Positions 7,415 through 13,156 of a stretch of DNA of 20,767 nt are shown piece after piece. The notes below the pieces were generated by a model that saw only the letters and a list, made by a program, of their open reading frames with translations, made no database searches and was not told the origin of the DNA. Position 1 is the stretch's first letter; each line of letters starts with the position of its first letter. The stretch comes from Treponema sp. GTDB lineage: Bacteria > Spirochaetota > Spirochaetia > Treponematales > Rectinemataceae. The position numbers and the translations under genes are program-made. Location of the stretch: the NCBI GenBank assembly GCA_012516755.1, contig JAAYWE010000055.1, forward strand, positions 1 to 20,767, read 5' to 3'.

Positions 7415-8191
7415 ATGAGATTAGGAGCGAACCAAAAACGTAATGGATGGCGAAGTGTTGTTTCATTTATTTCGATCATTGCCTTAATTGTCTTCATCTC
7501 TTTCTCCGTTACCTCCTGTTCAGGAAATCTGGACGCTACAATCAAGGGGGACAGCTCTGTGCGTGCGGCAATTCGCCTAGACATACCCGATGCCTTGAGC
7601 GTGCGAGTTAGACAATTTGTCGGGCTGAAACCGCAAGAACCTCTATTTAGCACTGAGGCTGTTAGGAAACAATTCCTGGGGCAAACAAATATTGCGCTTG
7701 TTGATGTTTCTTCGCCCACGCCAGACATTCTGACATCAGTGGTATGGGTGCAGAATCTCGAAGCTCTCATAGCAGATACATCGCTTGTGCCAATGGGAAT
7801 GATTTGCTATCAAAAAATCTCACCACCAGGGCAATCTCCGGCCATGCGCGAGCTTTCCGTCAATCTTTCGAGAGAAAATGCACCCGCCATGCTAAAGCTT
7901 TTTCCTGGAATAGACAGACGAATAATCGACAGCCTGAGCCCTCCGGCTCTGGAGGCCGATCCGGTTTCGGCAGCTGAATATCGGCTCAACCTCGAACAGC
8001 TTATAATTGGCAAGAAAAACATGCCTGCTTTCGATGCATGCGCCGTAAATATTGCCATAACAACGCCTAAGATGATTGTGTCGGCTACAGGCGGAAGCAT
8101 ATCTGGAACCGTTTTTCGCATGAGAATCCCTCTGTTTTCGCTTCTTACTCTGGAAAAGCCTATTTCTTTTTCTCTGCGCTGGCATGAATAA
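7415..8191 (+). CDS. Predicted lipoprotein, family not recognised
   Basis: A 258-residue protein with a lipoprotein signal: basic N-terminus, hydrophobic stretch at residues 15-31, and lipobox SVTSC with the modified Cys at position 35. The mature part shows no enzyme motif that I recognise. It has a mixed alpha/beta look and only two further Cys. The start at 7415 has GGAG 11 bases upstream. It follows the cyclase homologue closely and is probably co-transcribed, so it may sense or act in the same envelope signalling route; that link is only inference. Its last 32 bases overlap the 3' end of the opposite-strand PHP gene. Confidence 0.75.
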   Translation: MRLGANQKRNGWRSVVSFISIIALIVFISFSVTSCSGNLDATIKGDSSVRAAIRLDIPDALSVRVRQFVGLKPQEPLFSTEAVRKQFLGQTNIALVDVSSPTPDILTSVVWVQNLEALIADTSLVPMGMICYQKISPPGQSPAMRELSVNLSRENAPAMLKLFPGIDRRIIDSLSPPALEADPVSAAEYRLNLEQLIIGKKNMPAFDACAVNIAITTPKMIVSATGGSISGTVFRMRIPLFSLLTLEKPISFSLRWHE

Positions 8192-9164
8192 GAGATCCTG
8201 GCTTCGGCTTCTTGTATATGCTCCAGGCTTTTTGTCTGTGTAGAGATTGCCTGATATTCTCAAAAAGCGCCTGTGCTTCAGCAAAGGGATACCATTCCTC
8301 CAAAAAGGATATAATAGGCAGAAGCCCTGGGATTTCTATCGAAAGGCCGGCTTCGGATGTTTGATCTTGGATGTCTTCTTCCGAATCCTCTTCCGATTCC
8401 TTTTCCGGTGATGAAGCGCTTATATTCGCCTGATTTGTCCATAGGCCTCTAAACCAGGCCTCAGCCATTTTTGAAAGGGCCGCATGCATATCGATGACTT
8501 TTTTCTCATCGAGCTCAATTATGGAAGGCCTGCGCCCAATGTGCTCAAGCACGTGCGCATCGGAATTGGAGATGACGCAGAAATCTCCGCAGAGTGTTGG
8601 ATCTGGATTTGGGCTCATCGCTTCAACTGCATCATAGGGGCCTTGCGGTAGGAAACCGAGTTGACTGTAAACCGAAAAATGTGGTCGGTCTATATGCGCC
8701 GGAATTACAATCGCGCCTGCTTTTGCTGCCTCTTGTGCAAAAAAAGTAAAGGATTCTTTCAAAGAGCTGCCATACCAAGTTGAAGAAGGCATAGAGAGGA
8801 TTTGCCCTAGAGGGTCTACGACAACCTGATCGCCAAACTGCAGAGGATCGACTCGCATGGCTGGCAAATATTCAAAAACCCAGTCGCTAAAGCGGAGCGC
8901 TGTCAATGGATCCGAAAAAATTGCCAACAAGTGCGCTTCTTCAAAGGGATTCAATTCGATGCCAAATAATGGAATAATGCCGGCGTTCGCACATTCTATA
9001 CCAAATGCAGGAGAATTCAGTGCACTGTTATGATCTGTAAGCGCAAATAGATCGATTCTTTTTTTTATGGCCCACTCGACCATCTCCGAAGGAGAAGCTT
9101 CAAGACTTGCGCATGGGCTGAGACAGGAATGATTGTGAAAATCGAAAGTATATAACATGGACAA
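8160..9164 (-). CDS. PHP-domain metal-dependent phosphoesterase
   Basis: A 334-residue PHP protein. The metal ligands are in order: HNH at residues 10-12, TDH at 43-45, Glu70 (FGIEL), His78, His157 (IPAHIDRPH) and the SDAH pair Asp202/His204. Such domains hydrolyse phosphoesters, for example in histidinol phosphate or short nucleotides. The true substrate cannot be read from the sequence. An acidic Glu/Ser/Asp insert (about residues 250-275) follows the catalytic part. The frame starts with TTG at 9164 (MSMLYTF), with ATG at 9158 (MLYTF) as the alternative. A good AGGTGA site (9180-9175) is 10 bases before the TTG. It lies 10 bases after the DRTGG gene, a pairing I recall in other anaerobes. 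Confidence 0.88.
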   Translation of the reverse strand: MSMLYTFDFHNHSCLSPCASLEASPSEMVEWAIKKRIDLFALTDHNSALNSPAFGIECANAGIIPLFGIELNPFEEAHLLAIFSDPLTALRFSDWVFEYLPAMRVDPLQFGDQVVVDPLGQILSMPSSTWYGSSLKESFTFFAQEAAKAGAIVIPAHIDRPHFSVYSQLGFLPQGPYDAVEAMSPNPDPTLCGDFCVISNSDAHVLEHIGRRPSIIELDEKKVIDMHAALSKMAEAWFRGLWTNQANISASSPEKESEEDSEEDIQDQTSEAGLSIEIPGLLPIISFLEEWYPFAEAQALFENIRQSLHRQKAWSIYKKPKPGSLIHASAEKKK

Positions 9165-9175
9165 TATATGTCCAT
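9157..9175 (-). promoter_or_regulatory. Inverted repeat covering the start of the PHP gene
   Basis: ATGGACATATATTGTCCAT on the minus strand is a 7-base perfect inverted repeat (ATGGACA/TGTCCAT) around TATAT. In the mRNA it would form a hairpin between the ribosome site (9180-9175) and the start region. The TTG codon (9164-9162) sits at the loop edge and the ATG (9158-9156) at the stem foot. If the hairpin forms, the ribosome site comes next to the ATG, so the fold could choose the start or modulate coupling with the upstream gene. It could equally be a DNA operator or chance. Confidence 0.4.
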
Positions 9176-9522
9176 CACCTTGGTGACCCTGGAACGTGCA
9201 AAGCCTGCCAGAGCCGACCAGAAACTTCGAACTGACTAAGAGCCGTGCGCACCAATCCTATTCGAGACTGAGCGGCTGTCTCGATCATATCATCTATGAT
9301 TGGCCGATTATTACACAGGACAATTAGAGGAATATCGACTACACTCGCCACGGCAACCGTATTCTTATGTGCCTGAATCGTGACAAGCACACTTGCATCG
9401 CGCCCATTTGCAAGTACATCGGACAGCAAATCAGAAGTATAGACTATCTTGACTGCTCTGTCTTCAAAATCTCCTTGAAGTACTTCAGCAGAAATGATAT
9501 CGGGAACATCTTTAGTCGTCAT
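9175..9522 (-). CDS. DRTGG-domain protein
   Basis: A 115-residue single-domain protein. The pattern VYTSDLLSDVLA, then a TIQAHKNTVAVASVVDIPLIVL stretch broken by short loops, and a final FEVSGRLW match the DRTGG domain as I remember it. That domain also occurs with CBS domains and in phosphotransacetylases. It is probably a ligand-binding regulatory module; the ligand is unknown. I chose ATG at 9522 (MTTKDVP) because an AAGGAG ribosome site lies 9 bases upstream (9537-9532). An earlier ATG at 9588 has none. The gene ends 10 bases before the PHP gene and its TGA overlaps that gene's ribosome site, so the two are probably coupled. Confidence 0.8.
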   Translation of the reverse strand: MTTKDVPDIISAEVLQGDFEDRAVKIVYTSDLLSDVLANGRDASVLVTIQAHKNTVAVASVVDIPLIVLCNNRPIIDDMIETAAQSRIGLVRTALSQFEVSGRLWQALHVPGSPR

Positions 9523-9733
9523 GCAATGGTACTCCTTCGTTCTTGCTTCTATTTCGGCTTTGCCATCATTTGAATAAAAAGCTTGCATCAGATCGATTTC
9601 GGTATGGCAAAGCGAATGGCAATAGAATTACTTATATTATAGCCGCACTTTGCATTTCAATAAAGCTGGAAGAATGCTTTCCAGAACAAAGCAAAAGGCC
9701 CTGCTATTTCCTTGGCATTCTTTGATTTGTTTT
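9523..9733. other. Intergenic region with a long-loop inverted repeat
   Basis: About 210 bases with no supported gene. An 8-base inverted repeat AAGAATGC (9670-9677) and GCATTCTT (9715-9722) encloses 37 bases that contain a GC-rich core. It lies just downstream of the Endonuc_Holl gene, read on the minus strand. No clean T run follows on that strand, so I do not call it a terminator. A promoter for the DRTGG gene is expected here but none is clear. Confidence 0.4.
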
Positions 9734-10174
9734 CTATTCGATTCTGTATTCCACCCAGCGCACATGGCCTCCGACAACCGCATCCCTGACGCTTCTTTCG
9801 ACATAACTCAAAGCCGATTTTCCGGACTTTACCTCTACAAAGACGATTTCGCTCACAGATCCCTCATCTGTCCCACAGAAAGCAACGAAATCTATAGGCT
9901 TGCCAATAAACCTTGCGTCGGAAGGATTGACCGGAAAATCGGGGAGCCATGGCGCAAGTTGCTCCGAAATTTGACCGGAAAGAACGGCTCTTGATCGTTC
10001 TATCGCATCTTTTCGCGCATGCTCCATTCTTTCATTCTCAGAGACCTGCGCATCTAAGAATCCATGTTTCTTGCCGGCTTTGTAGGCCAAAACAGCTGTG
10101 ATAATGGTTATGGCGAAAACAATAATCGATATGGCCATTATCCAATATTGTGTCTGTACAGAAAGGCTATTCAT
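9734..10174 (-). CDS. Membrane-anchored Endonuc_Holl (Holliday junction resolvase-related) protein
   Basis: A 146-residue protein with one N-terminal transmembrane helix (about residues 11-30), a charged alpha-helical stretch, and a C-terminal Endonuc_Holl (PF10107) type domain. The diagnostic run is NPSDARFIGKPIDFVAF, followed by EIVFVEVKSGKSALS and VRDAV. Asp95, Glu114 and Lys116 form the expected PD-(D/E)xK nuclease pattern, so metal-dependent nucleic-acid cleavage is possible. The biological role of this family is not established. Starts at 10198 and 10240 are also open, and none has a clear ribosome site. I picked 10174 because it places the helix at the usual distance from the N-terminus. 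It is divergent from pckG. Confidence 0.75.
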   Translation of the reverse strand: MNSLSVQTQYWIMAISIIVFAITIITAVLAYKAGKKHGFLDAQVSENERMEHARKDAIERSRAVLSGQISEQLAPWLPDFPVNPSDARFIGKPIDFVAFCGTDEGSVSEIVFVEVKSGKSALSYVERSVRDAVVGGHVRWVEYRIE

Positions 10175-10255
10175 GCGTTTAGCATAAATGATGTTCATGC
10201 AGAAGAAAAGACGGTGCTCCGGCGATGATAAATTTGGCATTGAAGACCTTCCCCA

Positions 10256-10283
10256 TACACAAAATAAAAAAAAAGCCTATAAT
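10256..10283 (+). promoter_or_regulatory. Promoter of pckG
   Basis: A perfect TATAAT box at 10278-10283 is preceded, after 16 bases, by TACACA (10256-10261), a four-of-six match to the -35 consensus. Transcription would begin near 10290, about 27 bases before the ATG at 10317. The A-rich run between the boxes (10261-10274) may add curvature. I see no obvious operator. Confidence 0.6.
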
Positions 10284-10316
10284 AGCATTTATATCTTTAT
10301 TCTTCGGAGTAATTTC

Positions 10317-12176
10317 ATGAAAACGCTCAAGATGAGTCCTTCTTATGTAAAAAACGAACGGCTTCTTTCGTGGGTTTCCTCTATGGAAGAATTGTGCAAA
10401 CCCGATCTAGTCTATTGGTGCGATGGTTCCGATGAAGAATATGATACAATTTGCCGATCTCTAGTCGCGTCAGGAACCTTCATCGCACTTAATCCCGAAA
10501 AGCGCCCAAATTCTTTCTTGTCAAGGTCCGACCCCAGCGATGTTGCTCGAGTTGAAGACCGTACTTTCATCTGCAGCAAGGACAAAGCAGATGCCGGACC
10601 CACCAACAATTGGGTAGAGCCTAACGAAATGAGAGGTATTCTCAACAAGATCTTCGCAGGCTGCATGCGAGGTCGAACGATGTATATCATTCCATTTTCA
10701 ATGGGACCTATAGGTTCTCCATTTTCATATATCGGAATGGAAATTACTGATTCTGCCTATGTTGTTGCCAATATGCGCATAATGACAAGGATGGGCAGAA
10801 AAGTCATCGAAGCTCTCGGCGAAAATGGTGAATTCGTGCCTTGTATGCATTCGGTTGGCATGCCTCTCGAGCCCGGACAAAAAGACGTCGCCTGGCCATG
10901 CAACAAACAGACAAAATACATTGTCCATTTTCCAGAGACTCGTGAAATCTGGTCGTATGGCTCTGGCTATGGTGGCAATGCTCTTCTCGGTAAGAAATGC
11001 TTTGCGTTGAGGATAGCTTCTGTCATTGCGCGAGATCAGGGTTGGCTGGCCGAACACATGCTTATACTTGGCCTTGAATCACCCTCTCATGAAAAAACCT
11101 ACGTAGCCGCTGCCTTTCCAAGCGCCTGTGGCAAGACTAATTTTGCTATGCTCATTCCGCCGGAGTCCTTTGAGGGCTGGAAGGTTACAACTGTCGGCGA
11201 TGATATCGCCTGGGTTCGTCCAGGCAAAGACGGGCAAATGCGAGCCATCAACCCAGAATCTGGTTTCTTTGGCGTTGCCCCAGGGACTTCGGAAAAATCA
11301 AATCCAAATGCAATGGCGACTATCCGGGCCAACACCATTTTCACCAATTGTGCTCTCACCCCAGATGGCGATATATGGTGGGAAGGCATGACCAAGAATC
11401 CGCCTGAGGGCTTAATCGATTGGCAGGGAAGGCCGTGGGATCCCGCCTCCGGCAAACCAGCCGCCCATCCAAACGCCAGATTTACGGCTCCGATTAAGCA
11501 ATGCCCCTCTATCGACTCCGCCTGGGATAGTCATGAAGGTGTGCCAATAAAAGCATTTATATTCGGTGGACGCAGAAGCACGGTCTATCCCCTGGTCTAT
11601 CAATCCTTCAACTGGATCTATGGAGTATATCTTGCAGCTACCCTTGGTTCCGAGACTACGGCTGCCGCTACCAGCGCCATTGGGCTTGTGCGGCGGGATC
11701 CTTTTGCAATGCTCCCATTTTGTGGTTACAATATGGCTTCGTACTTCGATTATTGGCTGCATGTTGGCCTTTACAACCCTAATCCGCCACTCATATTCGG
11801 TGTAAACTGGTTCCGCAAGGATGCCGATGGTAACTTCATATGGCCGGGTTTTGGTGAAAATATACGCGTTCTCAAGTGGATTGTCGATCGCGCCAATCAC
11901 AAAGCCAATGCAATCGAGAGCCCTATTGGCTGGATGCCACGCTATGAAGATTTGAACTGGGAAGGTCTCGATTTTCCAAAAGAGCGCTTTATTGAGCTGA
12001 TGTCTGTGGACCGCGAGCTCTGGGAGAATGAAATTCTTTCTCATGAGGAGCTGTTTGTAAAGCTCTATGAACGCCTGCCAAAAGAGCTCATCTTCGTTCG
12101 GCAACTCTTACTATCGGGGCTCTGGCGCGCTCCTGAGCATTGGAAATCTGATACCATCGACAGTACCATAAATTAA
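10317..12176 (+). CDS. pckG: Phosphoenolpyruvate carboxykinase (GTP)
   Basis: A 619-residue cytosolic enzyme that interconverts oxaloacetate plus GTP with PEP, CO2 and GDP. The GTP-type motifs are clear: YGSGYGGNALLGKK, the P-loop FPSACGKTN with the reactive Cys271 and Lys273, GDDIAW (294-299) binding metal, NPESGFFGVAPGTS, and FGGRRSTVYPLVYQS with Arg419/Arg420. The length matches the GTP family (about 600-620) rather than the ATP family (about 540). The start at 10317 (MKTLKMSP) has GGAG 7 bases upstream and lies just after a strong promoter. The longer open frame from 10188 would run through that promoter, so I reject it. In a fermenter it may serve gluconeogenesis or PEP carboxylation toward C4 acids; direction cannot be told from sequence. 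Confidence 0.97.
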   Translation: MKTLKMSPSYVKNERLLSWVSSMEELCKPDLVYWCDGSDEEYDTICRSLVASGTFIALNPEKRPNSFLSRSDPSDVARVEDRTFICSKDKADAGPTNNWVEPNEMRGILNKIFAGCMRGRTMYIIPFSMGPIGSPFSYIGMEITDSAYVVANMRIMTRMGRKVIEALGENGEFVPCMHSVGMPLEPGQKDVAWPCNKQTKYIVHFPETREIWSYGSGYGGNALLGKKCFALRIASVIARDQGWLAEHMLILGLESPSHEKTYVAAAFPSACGKTNFAMLIPPESFEGWKVTTVGDDIAWVRPGKDGQMRAINPESGFFGVAPGTSEKSNPNAMATIRANTIFTNCALTPDGDIWWEGMTKNPPEGLIDWQGRPWDPASGKPAAHPNARFTAPIKQCPSIDSAWDSHEGVPIKAFIFGGRRSTVYPLVYQSFNWIYGVYLAATLGSETTAAATSAIGLVRRDPFAMLPFCGYNMASYFDYWLHVGLYNPNPPLIFGVNWFRKDADGNFIWPGFGENIRVLKWIVDRANHKANAIESPIGWMPRYEDLNWEGLDFPKERFIELMSVDRELWENEILSHEELFVKLYERLPKELIFVRQLLLSGLWRAPEHWKSDTIDSTIN

Positions 12177-12217
12177 GAGTAAAGACCTTCTTAAGAAACT
12201 CCATATGAGGAGGGAAA

Positions 12218-12556
12218 ATGAGAGTCTTTTACATTGTTCTTCTGATTGCTGTGGCTGTTTTGGCCGTCATCTTTGCGGTACAAAATAGCGCACCCATTAC
12301 CGTTTCGTTTTTTGGATGGTCTGCCCAGGCTTCGATGTCGATTGTTCTAGTGTTGACCTTCGCCGCAGGGATTCTAATTGGTATGCTTCTGCTTTTTCCG
12401 TCGATATGGAAGCGCATGCGAGCGCTATCTGCACAGAAAAGAAAAACTAGTGAGGCGAGAAAACTAGCAAAAGAAACACAAGAAACCAAGGCTTCACCAT
12501 CTCCGGAGGCGGGGCAGGAAGAATCCTTATCTGCCTCTCATGATACTTTAAATTAA
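12218..12556 (+). CDS. LapA-domain (DUF1049) inner-membrane protein
   Basis: A 112-residue protein with two transmembrane helices (about residues 4-20 and 40-62) separated by a short loop containing FAVQNSAPITVSFFGW, the hallmark of the LapA/DUF1049 domain. The cytoplasmic C-terminus is basic, then Glu/Ser/Ala-rich, and likely helical or disordered. In enterobacteria LapA-type proteins take part in lipopolysaccharide control; here no role can be assigned. An AGGAGGG ribosome site precedes the ATG. It lies 41 bases after pckG, probably read from the same transcript, and is followed by a strong hairpin. Confidence 0.85.
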   Translation: MRVFYIVLLIAVAVLAVIFAVQNSAPITVSFFGWSAQASMSIVLVLTFAAGILIGMLLLFPSIWKRMRALSAQKRKTSEARKLAKETQETKASPSPEAGQEESLSASHDTLN

Positions 12557-12570
12557 GGGCAGAATATCAA

Positions 12571-12600
12571 GATGACCGCCATAACCGATTGGCGGTCATC
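12571..12600. terminator. Hairpin between convergent genes, probable bidirectional terminator
   Basis: A perfect 11-base-pair stem, GATGACCGCCA (12571-12581) with TGGCGGTCATC (12590-12600), has an 8-base loop. On the plus strand TTTGTC follows, which is a weak U tract. It lies between the LapA-domain gene (plus) and the DUF2892 gene (minus), where a terminator serving both would be expected. Confidence 0.7.
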
Positions 12601-12641
12601 TTTGTCGCCTTGCTCAAGAAGCTCTTTGAACCATTTTTGTC

Positions 12642-12860
12642 TTATTTCTTTTCTGTCTTTTCCTTATGAATAGTTGAACAACCAGAGAGAGTATATAGCG
12701 GGCAGAACGATATTGCGGCAGTCACCACAAAGAATGCCGCAATAATTCCGAGGATCCATGCGAGCACACCCTTTAGGACTCCAGTTAGAATAAGAATAGC
12801 AATGACCACTGCGACAATAATACGAACCCTCTTGTCTGTCTTTCCCATGTTCTTTGTCAT
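12642..12860 (-). CDS. DUF2892 (YgaP-like) small membrane protein
   Basis: A 72-residue protein of the DUF2892 family: an N-terminal KNMGKTDKRVRI stretch, two hydrophobic helices (about 13-29 and 32-50), and the C-terminal CPLYTLSGCST motif with two conserved Cys. The function is unknown. In some proteins this domain anchors a rhodanese, but none is attached here. The start at 12860 has a strong GGAGGAGGA ribosome site. The frame is open back to 12923, but those 21 residues have no ribosome site and are not family-like. Confidence 0.85.
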   Translation of the reverse strand: MTKNMGKTDKRVRIIVAVVIAILILTGVLKGVLAWILGIIAAFFVVTAAISFCPLYTLSGCSTIHKEKTEKK

Positions 12861-13156
12861 ATTCCTCCTCCGTGCAGAAAAATAAATGACTCGCCCACAT
12901 GAAATGGAAACAAGAACAAACATAAATATAATAAAATCGATCAGTTTAGTTAAATCCAGGTTGAAGAGATAAATCTATGTCTGGCCAGGATTAAAGATAT
13001 TCAACGATTATCTGATAAGGCAAGCACCACAATTGTAATTCCTCTCCAATTCATGTCTCCCAAAGGTATTAAAGTGCAAGCTTGCGGATATATCTACTCC
13101 TATGTCATACTTTTGTGTCATACTCTTGTGTCAAACTAACAATCCGGAGTTTTTCA
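12861..13156. other. Divergent intergenic region upstream of the ETF/oxidase operon
   Basis: About 296 bases with no supported gene, between two divergent genes, so it should hold promoters for both. Visible elements are an 8-base palindrome CTGGCCAG (12981-12988), flanked by AATCC (12953-12957) and GGATT (12988-12992) that could pair, a palindrome GCAAGCTTGC (13076-13085), and a 13-base tandem repeat (13103-13136, listed separately). No strong -35/-10 pair stands out on the plus strand, which fits an activator-dependent promoter. I find no tRNA or known riboswitch. Confidence 0.45.
13103..13136. repeat. 13-base tandem direct repeat, possible regulator site
   Basis: TGTCATACTTTTG (13103-13115) is followed directly by TGTCATACTCTTG (13116-13128) and a partial third unit TGTCAAAC (13129-13136). 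It ends 20 bases before the ETF fusion start codon and 9 bases before its ribosome site. Tandem sites at this spacing could bind a transcription factor or influence translation of the leader. It may also be a simple slippage repeat. Confidence 0.55.

Noticed and set aside
9650..9994. Plus-strand open frame overlapping the Endonuc_Holl gene
   Set aside because: The opposite strand has clear family motifs in this stretch; the plus-strand product has no motif and no good ribosome site.
10188..10316. Upstream extension of pckG
   Set aside because: It runs through a perfect TATAAT promoter box and has no family similarity; the ATG at 10317 has a ribosome site at the right distance.
11412..12104. 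Long open frame (about 230 codons) on the minus strand inside pckG
   Set aside because: It lies wholly opposite a certain, highly conserved enzyme gene, has no ribosome site or family resemblance, and reflects codon bias on the other strand.
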